From assembly GCA_963714125.1 (NCBI GenBank), contig OY970234.1, forward strand, positions 3,782,001 through 3,846,000: DNA of 64,000 bases, read 5' to 3'. This DNA comes from CAWCAW01 sp963714125 (GTDB taxonomy: Bacteria; Actinomycetota; Acidimicrobiia; Acidimicrobiales; UBA8190). The notes below the pieces were generated by a model, which was not told the origin of the DNA, ran no database searches, and worked only from the letters and a program-made list of their open reading frames with translations. Of the stretch, positions 50,861 through 59,608 are shown piece by piece (the first letter of the stretch is position 1; each line of letters opens with the position of its first letter). The position numbers were made by a program, and so were the translations under genes.

Positions 50861-52465
50861 GTGGCACTGCGAACCCGCCTACTCCTGGCTTTGGGAGCGG
50901 TGGCCTTGGTGTCATTGATCATCGCCGATGCCGTCACCTACACAGAGCTTCGCTCCTTCCTCTATGACGGAGTCGACCAATCGCTACAGGCCTCGCATGT
51001 CCCGGTGGAACGCTCGGTGAGCGGACAGGCGGGCGGCGCGCCGAGGCCGAATGGCACCACGGGAACCGCCGTGGGTGAAGGACCGCCCCCCGGCATCGGC
51101 GGTGGTCCCCAGCTCCGAGCCACGTGCCCGACGTTCGACGACTCGTTCGTCGACACCAGCGGCCTCATGCCGGGCACCTTCATCGAGGTGCGCTCGGCCG
51201 ACAACAACGTCGTGTGGAGTTGTCGGATCGCGGCATTGGACACCGGCACCAACCTCGAACCCACATTGCCGGCGCAGATCGCCATCACCGGCGACACCGG
51301 CACCGGTACTGGCACCGGCCCCGAGGGTGCGGGGACCGGGAACGTCGAGCGCACCGTCTACTTCACCTCCGCCTCGAAGCATTCGGGCACCGAGTTTCGG
51401 GTCCGCGCCTCAGTGTTGCCCTCGGGTACGTACCAAGGCGGCGAGCTCATTTTGGCGGTGCCGTTGGGTCCCACGGCGGGGACCTTGGACCGGCTGTTTC
51501 GGATCGAGCTCGCCGTCACCGCCGGCGCGCTCCTCACCGCGTTGGCACTGGGCTGGTGGTTGGTGCGGGTGGGAATGCAGCCGCTGGCCGCCATGGAGCG
51601 CACCGCCGACGCCATCGCCCAAGGGGAGCTCGATCAGCGCGTACCGGGAGAACAAGAACGCACCGAGGTAGGCCATCTGGCCCGGGCCTTGAACGTCATG
51701 TTGAGCCGCATCGAGTCGGCATTCTCCCAACGCGACAAAACGGAGCTGGAGCTCAGAGAGTCCGAGGCTCGCATGCGGCAGTTTGTGGCCGACGCCTCGC
51801 ACGAGTTGCGCACCCCGCTGGCCGCCGTGGCCGCCTACGCGGAGCTCTTCGAGCGCGGTGCCTCGGGGCGCCCCGAAGATCTCGGCCGGGTCATGGAGGG
51901 CATCAGAACTGAGACCTCCCGCATGGGCGGGTTGGTCGAAGACCTCACCTTGCTCGCCCGACTCGACGAAGGTCGGCCCCTGGAGTACCACGACGTCGAG
52001 ATGGTGGGGCTCGTGGCACAAGCCGTGCAGACGGCGGCCACGGTGGGGCCGCAGTGGCCCGTACGCCTGGAGGCTGTCCACCCCGTGGAAGTCGTCGGCG
52101 ATCGGCTCCGACTCCGTCAGGTGCTCGACAACCTGCTGTCCAATATCCGGGCGCACACGCCGCCGGGGACGCCGGCGGTCATCACCGTCACCCAAGACGG
52201 CGAGGACATGGTCATGACGGTGGCCGACCAAGGCCCGGGGCTCAGCCCCGAGCAGGCCGCGCACGTGTTCGAACGCTTCTACCGAGCCGACCCGTCGCGA
52301 TCGAGGCCTCGGGGCGGAAGCGGGCTCGGCCTGGCCATCGTGGCCTCGATCGTCCGGGCCCACCAGGGCGAGGTTTCCGCCACGGCGCGACCTGACCAGG
52401 GCACGATGTTCACCATCCGGATCCCCGTGGCCCGGCCGCTCTCAGGGGCCGACTTCACCGGGTAG
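50861..52465 (+). CDS. Membrane sensor histidine kinase
   Basis: A 534-residue kinase paired with the upstream regulator. Two helices (about 5-25 and 210-235) flank an outer sensor domain of about 180 residues that contains a Thr-Gly stretch (about 145-155) and a proline-rich part. HAMP (about 235-290), HisKA with ASHELRTPLAAV and HATPase with LDNLLSNI, DQGPGLS and GGSGLGLAI follow. GTG 50861 abuts the regulator stop. Its last 24 bases overlap the convergent DUF2254 gene. The signal sensed is unknown. Confidence 0.95.
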   Translation: MALRTRLLLALGAVALVSLIIADAVTYTELRSFLYDGVDQSLQASHVPVERSVSGQAGGAPRPNGTTGTAVGEGPPPGIGGGPQLRATCPTFDDSFVDTSGLMPGTFIEVRSADNNVVWSCRIAALDTGTNLEPTLPAQIAITGDTGTGTGTGPEGAGTGNVERTVYFTSASKHSGTEFRVRASVLPSGTYQGGELILAVPLGPTAGTLDRLFRIELAVTAGALLTALALGWWLVRVGMQPLAAMERTADAIAQGELDQRVPGEQERTEVGHLARALNVMLSRIESAFSQRDKTELELRESEARMRQFVADASHELRTPLAAVAAYAELFERGASGRPEDLGRVMEGIRTETSRMGGLVEDLTLLARLDEGRPLEYHDVEMVGLVAQAVQTAATVGPQWPVRLEAVHPVEVVGDRLRLRQVLDNLLSNIRAHTPPGTPAVITVTQDGEDMVMTVADQGPGLSPEQAAHVFERFYRADPSRSRPRGGSGLGLAIVASIVRAHQGEVSATARPDQGTMFTIRIPVARPLSGADFTG

Positions 52466-53800
52466 GTCGATGAGACGCACTGCCCGCTGGTAGCTGCTGC
52501 CAATGTCCTCGAGGTCATGGGGATCGGGCACGGACTCCAGCGCGCTGCGCAGGATCATCTCGGCCTGGCGCACCAGAATGCGCCGCTGCTCGACAGACAC
52601 CGTCGACTCCATAATGGCGCTGAGGGCATCGAGCAGCCGGATGATGACGGCGGGCATGCCGCGGCCCGCTTGGCGCACCTTGTCGAAGGCCCGGTTCACC
52701 ATGCGGGCATAGGAGGGATCGGACTCGATCAACCGCACCCGTCCGAAGCGGTCGCGGTAGATCCCTTCGGCCAACTTCCGACCCGACACCTGGCTGAGAC
52801 CGGCCGACAGCCAGTCGATACACGTCAGCGCCGTAAAGGTGTCGTTCACCGCCGGTGACAGCGCCCGAATACCGATTTCGACGAGCTGGTCGATGGGGAA
52901 CACGGGATCCTGCATCAAGGTCCGGTGCGGGCCGGTCACGTGCGCCTTGTCCAGCGCCATGGCGACTTGCGGGGCCGCTCCTTGGGGCCACACCGTGGCC
53001 AGAGGTCGGCCGGCCACGACGAAGTCCCCGGGCCGCAGCTCGAGGCGAATGACGGCGTCGGTGCGCGCCGCGATCTCGACCAGTTGGGCGTACCCGACAA
53101 ATTGCAGGTACCCGCTGGTACTGGCGGGAACCACTCCCCCGCGCTGTTCGATTAGTTGGACCAGTTCCGCCACGGACTTCCCGTCGGCGTCGTCCGCAGG
53201 ACGCGGCGTGGCGGCCGGCAACGCCGGAAACTCGACGTCGATGGCCCGGGTGAGGTCTCGGGCGATGCCGGCGATCACTTCGGGAAGCTGAATGGACTTG
53301 GCGATGTGGTGAATGAAGTAGATGAGGACACCCAGGTCCACAAGCAGCAGGGCTTCGGCCACGGTGATCGACAGGTGGGGGACGAACCTCCCGTGGGGGT
53401 CACTGCCGATAGAGCCGAGGGCGAGGACCGAATAGACGAACGTGGAGACGAAGACGCCCAAGGTCATCTGGTTGCCCTTGTCGCGCACGAAGTTGCGCAT
53501 CATGCGCGGACCGAACTGCTGTGAGGCCAGGGTCAAGGCGAGAATGGTGATCGAAAAGACCACGCCGACCACGGTGATCACCGCCGCCGCAATAGCGATA
53601 AGGACTTGGCGGCCGGCATCGCCGTTTCCGGCTCTGATCCACGCCGGCAAGGTGATATGCCCGTCGAAAGCGGCCAGGTCGATCTCGAAGGTCACGAGGA
53701 ACAGCAGCGCGGCGGCCACCACCAAGACGGCGGGCACCAGCCAAAAGGTGGTCCGCAGTGCTTCCCAACGCCAACTCGGTAGCCGGGTGCTCTTCGACAT
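52442..53800 (-). CDS. DUF2254 family membrane protein
   Basis: A 452-residue DUF2254 protein. Four hydrophobic segments are visible in the first 170 residues (WLVPAVLVVAAALLFL; VVGVVFSITILALTLASQQ; VFVSTFVYSVLAL; AEALLLVDLGVLIYFI), and a soluble domain of about 280 residues with IGIRALSPAVNDTFTALTCID follows. SIT-LALTLASQQFGPR is typical of the family, whose role is not established; an ion channel or sensor function is only speculation. ATG 53800 is the start; GGAG lies 11 nt upstream. It converges on the sensor kinase with a 24-nt overlap. Confidence 0.9.
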   Translation of the reverse strand: MSKSTRLPSWRWEALRTTFWLVPAVLVVAAALLFLVTFEIDLAAFDGHITLPAWIRAGNGDAGRQVLIAIAAAVITVVGVVFSITILALTLASQQFGPRMMRNFVRDKGNQMTLGVFVSTFVYSVLALGSIGSDPHGRFVPHLSITVAEALLLVDLGVLIYFIHHIAKSIQLPEVIAGIARDLTRAIDVEFPALPAATPRPADDADGKSVAELVQLIEQRGGVVPASTSGYLQFVGYAQLVEIAARTDAVIRLELRPGDFVVAGRPLATVWPQGAAPQVAMALDKAHVTGPHRTLMQDPVFPIDQLVEIGIRALSPAVNDTFTALTCIDWLSAGLSQVSGRKLAEGIYRDRFGRVRLIESDPSYARMVNRAFDKVRQAGRGMPAVIIRLLDALSAIMESTVSVEQRRILVRQAEMILRSALESVPDPHDLEDIGSSYQRAVRLIDLPGEVGP

Positions 53801-53874
53801 GGGGGCGCACTCCTCCGGTCGCCGACCAGGCTTCCCGGCACACCCTGACGACAAAGAGTAGTCGACTCCCCTGT

Positions 53875-54570
53875 TTAGGCCTCGGGCTGGCTCAACGGCG
53901 GGGGCGATCCTTGGGTCAAGACGAAGCGAACGAGTTCGGTCCTCGACTCCACGCCCAGCTTGGTGAAGACGTGGTTGAGATGGCCTTCGACGGTTCGCAC
54001 GCTCACCCCGAGGCGAGCGGCGATGGCCTTGTTGGACAGACCGTCGGCCACCAAAGCCGTTGTCTCGCGCTCGCGCCAGGTGAGCGACGGGCCCGTGGCC
54101 GGACCCCACGCCGCACTCCCACCGGCGATGCGCGGCAACAGGACAGGATCAAGCACGGTGGTTCCCTGCCCTGCGGCGCGCACCGCACTCACGAGCTCGT
54201 CACGGGGCATGGTCTTGAGCAGGTAGCCGGTGACCCCCACTTCAAAGGCGCCTCGCACGAATTCCTCGTCGTCATAGGCGGACAAGATGACAACGCGCAC
54301 ATCGGGATATTTCTGGGCCAGCTGACGGGCCACGTCGATGCCGTTGCGATGAGGAAGCCGGACGTCGATGAGCACCACGTTGGGCTGCAACTCGCCGATC
54401 TTGGCCAGAGCAACATTGCCGTCCTCGGCCTCGCCGACCACAACGATGTCCTCGGCCGTTTCGAGAACCTGACGCGTGCCGGCCCGCAGCACGTCGTGAT
54501 CGTCGACGATGAATACCCGCAACGGCTCATCGAGCCGATCGGATCCCGACTCCCCTGTGCCGTGCACCAC
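53875..54570 (-). CDS. NarL/FixJ-family response regulator
   Basis: A 231-residue regulator with a receiver (VDDHD, phosphoacceptor D69 in VVLIDVRLPH, lysine in YLLKTMPRDE) and a C-terminal LuxR-type helix-turn-helix (LTWRERETTALVADGLSNKAIAARLGVSVRTVEGHLNHVFTKLG). The start is GTG 54570, which is preceded by TATCAT with a 6-nt gap; the longer frame to 54636 would begin upstream of this promoter. No kinase gene is adjacent on the same transcript, so the partner is unknown, although two kinases lie within 2 kb on either side. Confidence 0.93.
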   Translation of the reverse strand: MVHGTGESGSDRLDEPLRVFIVDDHDVLRAGTRQVLETAEDIVVVGEAEDGNVALAKIGELQPNVVLIDVRLPHRNGIDVARQLAQKYPDVRVVILSAYDDEEFVRGAFEVGVTGYLLKTMPRDELVSAVRAAGQGTTVLDPVLLPRIAGGSAAWGPATGPSLTWRERETTALVADGLSNKAIAARLGVSVRTVEGHLNHVFTKLGVESRTELVRFVLTQGSPPPLSQPEA

Positions 54571-54576
54571 GACCCG

Positions 54577-54582
54577 ATGATA
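54577..54582 (-). promoter_or_regulatory. -10 element of leaderless NarL-type regulator gene
   Basis: TATCAT on the complement, a 5-of-6 match to TATAAT, is followed after 6 nt by GTG 54570. No ribosome binding site is present, which fits a leaderless transcript. Confidence 0.6.
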
Positions 54583-54644
54583 GCCCTGGCTCCGGACCGG
54601 GCCGCGTGGATCAGCCCAGCTCAAAGCCTCGGACACCGTGGGCT

Positions 54645-55025
54645 TTAGCGGCCGGCCTCGCCGTGGAGCACCGCTTCAACCGTGCTCAGCAGCTTCTGGG
54701 GCGTGACCGGCTTCCGCAGATAATTGACCACCGCCGTGCCCAAACGTGCACGTTCCTCGTCATCGGGCCAATACGCCGAGTGGACGACAACGGGGGGCAG
54801 CGTGTCCACCGACTCCACCAGTGACACCCCGTCGCGCCGGGGCATGCGGAGGTCCAAAAGGACCATCCCATAGCGCCCCTGCGTCAACAACTGACGGGCA
54901 ATTTCGCCGTCGGGTGCTTCGGCCACGCTGAACCCCGATGCTCGCAACACCTCGGTGACGCTCCATCGGACGTCAGCTTCGTCGTCGACGACGAGCACCT
55001 CGGCGGTCAGGGTGCCGGCATTCAT
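54645..55025 (-). CDS. Receiver-only response regulator
   Basis: A 126-residue single receiver domain with VVDDEADVR, phosphoacceptor D58 in MVLLDLRMPR and the lysine in YLRKPVTPQ; no output domain follows. It may act as a phosphate relay or as a partner of the kinase encoded upstream. ATG 55025 overlaps the kinase stop (ATGA), so the two are translated together. A NarL-type regulator encoded just downstream could be the final target of a relay. Confidence 0.93.
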   Translation of the reverse strand: MNAGTLTAEVLVVDDEADVRWSVTEVLRASGFSVAEAPDGEIARQLLTQGRYGMVLLDLRMPRRDGVSLVESVDTLPPVVVHSAYWPDDEERARLGTAVVNYLRKPVTPQKLLSTVEAVLHGEAGR

Positions 55026-56560
55026 GGCGTGGCGATGGGGAGGCTGACGGTGACGACGACGCCACCGGCGGGCCCGTTGGCGATGGCGACACGGCCCCCG
55101 TGGGCCTCGACCAGCCGACGAACGATGGCGAGTCCCAGTCCGGTACCGTCCGTCTTGGTCGTGACGAATGGTTCGAAGATCCGCTCGAGCAATTCCTGCT
55201 CCACGCCTTCGCCGCTGTCTTGCACGGTGAGAACCGCCGCCGCCCCGTTTTGATGGGCGCGCAACGTTAACGTTCCGCCCTCGGGCATGGCCTGAAATGC
55301 GTTGCTGACGAGGTTGGTGAGAATCTGCGAAAGCTGTTGGGCGTCGGCTTCGAGTCGCAACGAGGGCACGTGATCGTCGACCACGACGTTGGAGGGTTTC
55401 GCAATCACGTCGAGCACGTCGATGAGCACCTCCTTCAGGTCAAGGGGCTCGCGCGAGGGCTCTCGTTCGCGCATGTACGAGGTCAAGTCTTGCGCAAGAC
55501 TCACGGCCCGCGCTGTCTGGCGCTCGGCCACAACCAGATGCGGCTCGGCGGCAGCCGGATCGCCCAGGGTGCGGCGGATCATGTACAGCGAGTTCAGCAC
55601 CGCTCCCAAAGGGTTGCGCAGCTCGTGGCCGATCACCGTCGTCATCCGGCCGATGGCCGAGAGCCGTTCGCTCAATACGAGGGCTTCCTGAGAAGCCAAG
55701 AGCTCTGCCGTGCGCTCGGTCACAAGGGTGGTGGCGTAGCGCTGCCGACGGACGATGACTTCGACGGTGCTGCCGATGGCGATGGCCAGGAGCAGGCCGA
55801 ACCCAATGACCAGCAGTGGCGCCGCGTTAGGAAATCCACCCGCCAGGGGGCTTCGGGCTGAAGCGATCATCCACCAGCGGCCGCTACCCACTGACACGGG
55901 CGTCTCCGTTGTCGTGCCTCTCAGGGGAAGTAAGTGCGTATTGGCCAAGATGAGCGCACCTGTCTCAGGCTGTTGTGACGCGTACACCGCCGCGTAGAGC
56001 ACCTGGAACGGTGCGGCCTGGGTGGCGGTGATGGCCAGGTAGGGGTCGATGGTGAGCTGCTCGTAGATGGCAAAGCCCGACGGCACCAACGGAGGGCCGA
56101 GAGCAAATCCCAACGTCGTCCCCGTGCCGTTGAAGCTCACGGGACCCGGAGTGATCGTCGAGTCGGCGCCGCCCAGGGCGCGTGAGAGCTGCGCATCGAG
56201 CACCTGACCGGTCTTGAATGCGGGTCCCGCCGCCGCCGAGACGACATAACCCGGGTCAGACTTGTGGGCCAACAACAGCGTCACTGGGCCATGGGCGAAG
56301 GGCTGCGCTTGTGTCTCGAAGGCCAACGGCGAAGCATCGGAGGCACTGACCGCAGGGGCGAGATTTTCAAGTGTCGAGCTCAAACCTGATGCCACTGACG
56401 AAACGTATTCGGCTGCTTGCGCGGCTTCGCCTTTGAGGAGGGCTTGGTTCTGGCTGTCGACGCTGTGCATGGCCAGTACGCCGCCGAGAACAGCAGCCGC
56501 GGCCACAACCAGGGCAACGACCAGGGCAAGAGGCGAGATCCGCCAGGTGCCGCCCTTCAT
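55022..56560 (-). CDS. Membrane sensor histidine kinase, NtrB-like core
   Basis: A 512-residue kinase with one helix near the start (about 10-32), an outer sensor domain of about 200 residues similar in layout to dCache-type sensors, a second helix (about 245-268), then a HisKA domain with IGHELRNPLGAVLNSLYMI and a HATPase domain with LTNLVSNAFQAM, DSGEGV and TDGTGLGLAIV. There is no HAMP or PAS domain. ATG 56560 is the start. Its stop overlaps the start of the receiver-only regulator. The divergent gene encodes a secreted protein, and a palindrome lies between them. Confidence 0.93.
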   Translation of the reverse strand: MKGGTWRISPLALVVALVVAAAAVLGGVLAMHSVDSQNQALLKGEAAQAAEYVSSVASGLSSTLENLAPAVSASDASPLAFETQAQPFAHGPVTLLLAHKSDPGYVVSAAAGPAFKTGQVLDAQLSRALGGADSTITPGPVSFNGTGTTLGFALGPPLVPSGFAIYEQLTIDPYLAITATQAAPFQVLYAAVYASQQPETGALILANTHLLPLRGTTTETPVSVGSGRWWMIASARSPLAGGFPNAAPLLVIGFGLLLAIAIGSTVEVIVRRQRYATTLVTERTAELLASQEALVLSERLSAIGRMTTVIGHELRNPLGAVLNSLYMIRRTLGDPAAAEPHLVVAERQTARAVSLAQDLTSYMREREPSREPLDLKEVLIDVLDVIAKPSNVVVDDHVPSLRLEADAQQLSQILTNLVSNAFQAMPEGGTLTLRAHQNGAAAVLTVQDSGEGVEQELLERIFEPFVTTKTDGTGLGLAIVRRLVEAHGGRVAIANGPAGGVVVTVSLPIATP

Positions 56561-56700
56561 CCATTCACCCCCTCGGGACCTGGCACGCGGTCCCGGCCCG
56601 GCGCCTGATAGTACCTGCCGGCTCCGACCCCATGGCGAGATCGCACACGCGTTTCGCCGCCTGGTGAGGTGGCCGCCACGTGGAATTACCTGGCGCCACC

Positions 56701-56714
56701 CAGGTGATCACCTG
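56701..56714. promoter_or_regulatory. 14-bp palindrome, candidate operator
   Basis: CAGGTGATCACCTG is perfectly self-complementary. A half-site ATCACCT recurs about 10 bp downstream (56720s). It may bind a regulator controlling the kinase or the secreted protein gene. Confidence 0.45.
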
Positions 56715-56870
56715 CTGGTCATCACCTCGTCCTCGCTTCACACTGAGACACGTTCCACTGCCGCGCCGTCTTCGGGCGGCACGACGGGGAATCGGTTCGG
56801 GGGTGAGTCAACGGTGTTGGGGGGAAGTTATTTCGGGGTTGTGGCGCGCTGCGTGCCTTTGCCCGTTCGT

Positions 56871-56890
56871 CGACGCCGTTATGGGCGTCG
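56871..56890 (+). promoter_or_regulatory. Hairpin in leader of secreted protein gene
   Basis: CGACGCC-GTTATG-GGCGTCG forms a 7-bp stem with a 6-nt loop about 90 bp upstream of the start codon. It may be part of the leader RNA or an operator; no riboswitch class was recognised. Confidence 0.35.
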
Positions 56891-56978
56891 CTCCACCGTT
56901 GACACCCCTGGCACCGCGCCTTGCCGCCATCGCTAAGTCGCCATGCACCGACAACTGACATCTACCAAGGAGCCAACC

Positions 56979-57944
56979 ATGGACCCCCGCCCCGCCGGAA
57001 AGCGCACTCGCAGCAAGAGCAGTGTGCGCCTGCTCCTCGCTCTTAGCGTGGCGCTTCTCTCGTTTGCCGTCGTCGGTGTGGCCGGTCAAGGGGTCTCGGG
57101 CGCCGCGACCGGCCCGGCGTGCACGTTCTCAGGGTCGTTGGGCACCGAACCTCTGGTGCTGGGCGTCACCCCCGGCCAGACCGTCAATGTCGCCTGTAGC
57201 GGCTTGTCCGACACCACGCCGTACCTGCTCGTGGAAGCGAGCTTGTTGTTGGCCATCGACCCCGCCGCCAAGCCGTTGCTCACCGGCCAGGTGACGTCGG
57301 TCCCCGGGCTCTTGGCCGCCATCAGCGCCCTGCCCGAGATCAACGCCACGTCGGAAGCGTTTCCTGTCTCCGGCACGTCCGGCTCGCTCACTGACGCCTA
57401 CACGATTCCCACCAGTCAACCGACGGACCCCAATGCAACGTGTCCTCCGTCCACCGAGCAATTCAATTCGGGACTGATCGGCTGCGTCGTAGTGATGCTC
57501 AACCTGGAGACGCTGGCGCCGGTCACGGCGGGAACATTCATCATCCACTACAAGTCCCAAGGCTCGCTGTTTCCGCCCAACCCGACGCTCGCCTTGTCGA
57601 CCAAGTCGGCCACAGTGGGGCAATCGGTGACGGTCAGCGATGCGCCCGGCACAACGACCTATTGGTGGCTGGCGACGTTGTTGGCGCTGGGAGGGCTTCT
57701 CGACGGCCAGACGGTAGGCACCTTGCCGCTGACGATCACGGTTGGGAACAAAAAGGCAGCATCTTCGGCCATTGTCACACCAGCCAGTTACAGCGACAGC
57801 GTCTTTACGCCTCCCAAGGTATCGGGGTCGTTCGTGGTGCCGAAGACCCGTGGCAAGAAGAACCTTGTGGCGCAGATCACGGGCTCGCTTCTCGGCTTTC
57901 CCCTCAGCAACTCCGTGTCCCAGAAGATCAAGGTGACCAAATAG
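56979..57944 (+). CDS. Secreted protein of unknown function
   Basis: A 321-residue protein with a Sec-type signal peptide (basic PAGKRTRSKSSVR, hydrophobic LLLALSVALLSFAVVGVAG, cut near GVSGA). The mature part is rich in Thr, Ser, Leu and Val, with several cysteines and short internal segments such as VTPGQTVNVACSG and SATVGQSVTVSDAPG that look like repeated beta-sandwich elements. No family was recognised. ATG 56979 has AAGGAG upstream; the frame to 56943 is not needed. A 12-bp-stem hairpin follows the gene. It may be a surface or matrix protein under control of the adjacent divergent sensor kinase system. Confidence 0.75.
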   Translation: MDPRPAGKRTRSKSSVRLLLALSVALLSFAVVGVAGQGVSGAATGPACTFSGSLGTEPLVLGVTPGQTVNVACSGLSDTTPYLLVEASLLLAIDPAAKPLLTGQVTSVPGLLAAISALPEINATSEAFPVSGTSGSLTDAYTIPTSQPTDPNATCPPSTEQFNSGLIGCVVVMLNLETLAPVTAGTFIIHYKSQGSLFPPNPTLALSTKSATVGQSVTVSDAPGTTTYWWLATLLALGGLLDGQTVGTLPLTITVGNKKAASSAIVTPASYSDSVFTPPKVSGSFVVPKTRGKKNLVAQITGSLLGFPLSNSVSQKIKVTK

Positions 57945-57985
57945 TCGTGACCTAGCAGTCGTATCCAAGGAGCTGTCGTACGTCT

Positions 57986-58021
57986 CCGCCGCCTGGGGTG
58001 AACCTTCATCCCAGGCGGCGG
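57986..58021. terminator. Strong hairpin after secreted protein gene
   Basis: A perfect 12-bp GC-rich stem (CCGCCGCCTGGG/CCCAGGCGGCGG) with a 12-nt loop begins 42 bp after the stop codon. There is no T-run, but stability is high, so an intrinsic, L-shaped actinobacterial-type terminator is likely. Confidence 0.7.
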
Positions 58022-58134
58022 TGGCATTTCCAGCCTGATGCCCGGGCTCGGTACCGCGGAGCACCACTGGGACCGCCGCAGCAGGGCGATGTACTGTGAC
58101 CTTCTGCGTAGGCGAGCGGCGGCCGGAGGTCGAA

Positions 58135-58434
58135 ATGTCTGACACCTGCACCCATCTGGACACCGTCAAGGACGTGGTGCCGTCGAGCAACGGCTGCGAG
58201 GACTGCCTGCGCATGGGCGGACACTGGCTCCACCTTCGGCTGTGCATGCACTGCGGCCACGTTGGCTGCTGCGATGACTCGCCCAACCGTCACGCCACCG
58301 CCCATTTTCACGCCAACAATCCCGACCATCCCATCATCCGTTCTTTCGAGCCCGGCGAGGATTGGTGGTACTGCTATCTGGACGACTTGGCCTTCGACGT
58401 CCCCGGTGCAGCTCCCGCTCCTTCGCACACGTAG
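58135..58434 (+). CDS. UBP-type zinc finger protein
   Basis: A 99-residue protein made up almost wholly of a UBP-type (ubiquitin hydrolase-like) zinc finger: CTHLDTV, GCEDCL, LCMHCGHVGCCDDS and NRHATAHFH supply the metal ligands. In actinobacteria such stand-alone domains occur without ubiquitin; the ligand is unknown. ATG 58135 has GGAGG 5 nt upstream. A ferredoxin gene follows after 4 bp, so the two are co-transcribed. TACTGT about 40 bp upstream is a possible -10. Confidence 0.88.
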   Translation: MSDTCTHLDTVKDVVPSSNGCEDCLRMGGHWLHLRLCMHCGHVGCCDDSPNRHATAHFHANNPDHPIIRSFEPGEDWWYCYLDDLAFDVPGAAPAPSHT

Positions 58435-58438
58435 TCAT

Positions 58439-58804
58439 GTGAGCAAGGGGTCGACCGACACCAAACGGGCGCTGGCCACCAAACGCCGCGCCGCCCAAGA
58501 CCCGAATCGCCCCGGCCTGCGCTGCAACGCACCGCCCGGCACGTGGGGGCCAGTCGTCGACCACAGTCGCTGCGAGGCCAAGAGCGACTGTGTCGTGGTC
58601 TGTCCCAATGACGTGTTCGAAGTTCGTCGCATGGACGACGCCGATTTTTCGGTGCTGCCGGTGATGGCCAAAATTCGTGTCATGGCGCACCGCCGCCAGA
58701 CGGCGTACACGCCGAACCTCGAGCGGTGCCGGGCCTGCGGGCTGTGTGTCGTGGCCTGCCCGGAACACGCCATTTCCCTTATCGCTTCGACCCGGAAGCA
58801 GTGA
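58439..58804 (+). CDS. Ferredoxin with two Fe-S motifs
   Basis: A 121-residue ferredoxin. The second cluster motif is complete (CRACGLCVVACP, CxxCxxCxxxCP). The first reads CEAKSDCVVVCP, in which the second cysteine is replaced by lysine, so it can bind a [3Fe-4S] cluster or a [4Fe-4S] cluster with another ligand. EAK-type first motifs recur in a family of actinobacterial ferredoxins. GTG 58439 is the likely start, 4 bp after the zinc finger gene stop. A HemK-like gene follows. The redox partner is unknown. Confidence 0.9.
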   Translation: MSKGSTDTKRALATKRRAAQDPNRPGLRCNAPPGTWGPVVDHSRCEAKSDCVVVCPNDVFEVRRMDDADFSVLPVMAKIRVMAHRRQTAYTPNLERCRACGLCVVACPEHAISLIASTRKQ

Positions 58805-58841
58805 GCTGAGCACCGCCGAGGATCTCGAAACCACCACGTCG

Positions 58842-59576
58842 GTGCTCCGAGCCGCCGGGTGCGTGGCCGCCGAGGAAGAAGCCCTCGAGCTGGTCCAGTT
58901 CGCCGACGGAGACGGGGCCCGGCTCGATGATCTGGTGCGACGGCGGTGCTCGGGAGAACCACTGGCGTGGCTGGTCGGTTCAGTGCGCTTTTGCGGCGAG
59001 ACGGTGGTGGTGCATCGGGACGTCTATGTGCCGCGTTGGCAGAGTGAACCCATGGCCCTGGAGGCAGTGACGCGACTCCCAGCCCGAGGCGTCGCCGTGG
59101 ACCTCTGCACCGGAGCCGGGGCCATCGCCGTGGTGCTTGGCGCCCGGCGGCCGGCGGCCCGAGTGGTGGCAACCGACATCGACCCGCGGGCCGTGGCCTG
59201 TGCCCGCGCCAACGGCGTCGAGACCTTCGAGGGAGATCTGGCCGCGCCGTTGAGCGACGATTTCACCGGAGCAGTCGATGTGGTGACGGCCGTTGTGCCG
59301 TACGTGCCGACAGAGGCACTGCACCTCTTACCCCGTGACGACCTCGCCTTTGAGCCTCGTCACGCCCTCGACGGCGGCCCGGGCGGGATGACCTGGCTCG
59401 GGCGCGTCGTGGTGGCCGCGGCGACGCTGCTTCGGCCGGGCGGATCGCTACTCCTCGAGCTCGGTGCCGCCCAGGCTGACCAACTCGAGCCCGTGCTGGC
59501 CGATAACGCGTATCGAGACGTGGAGCTTCTGGTCGACGAAGATGGCGATCTCAGGGCACTCGCCTGTCGTCATTGA
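58842..59576 (+). CDS. HemK/PrmC-like methyltransferase
   Basis: About 244 residues of a protein-N5-glutamine methyltransferase-like protein. SAM motif I is AVDLCTGAGAIAVVLG, an acidic VVATDIDPRA follows, and the catalytic NPPY position reads VVPYVPTEA. Loss of the NPPY asparagine makes the usual glutamine methylation doubtful; a related actinobacterial group has NAPYVPT here. The start is unsure: GTG 58842 is in frame, while CTG 58806 would add 12 residues. It follows the ferredoxin gene by about 37 bp. Confidence 0.78.
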   Translation: MLRAAGCVAAEEEALELVQFADGDGARLDDLVRRRCSGEPLAWLVGSVRFCGETVVVHRDVYVPRWQSEPMALEAVTRLPARGVAVDLCTGAGAIAVVLGARRPAARVVATDIDPRAVACARANGVETFEGDLAAPLSDDFTGAVDVVTAVVPYVPTEALHLLPRDDLAFEPRHALDGGPGGMTWLGRVVVAAATLLRPGGSLLLELGAAQADQLEPVLADNAYRDVELLVDEDGDLRALACRH

Positions 59577-59608
59577 CTTCAGCGATGAGAAACTCACCGG
59601 AGGTAGCC

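Larger units (their letters stand above)
56561..56978. other. Divergent intergenic region, kinase/secreted protein
   Basis: No gene was recognised in these 418 bp. Seen here are a 14-bp palindrome (56701-56714) with a nearby half-site, a 7-bp hairpin (56871-56890), a TTGACA (56899-56904) without a good -10 at normal spacing, and AAGGAG just before the ATG at 56979. Confidence 0.6.
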
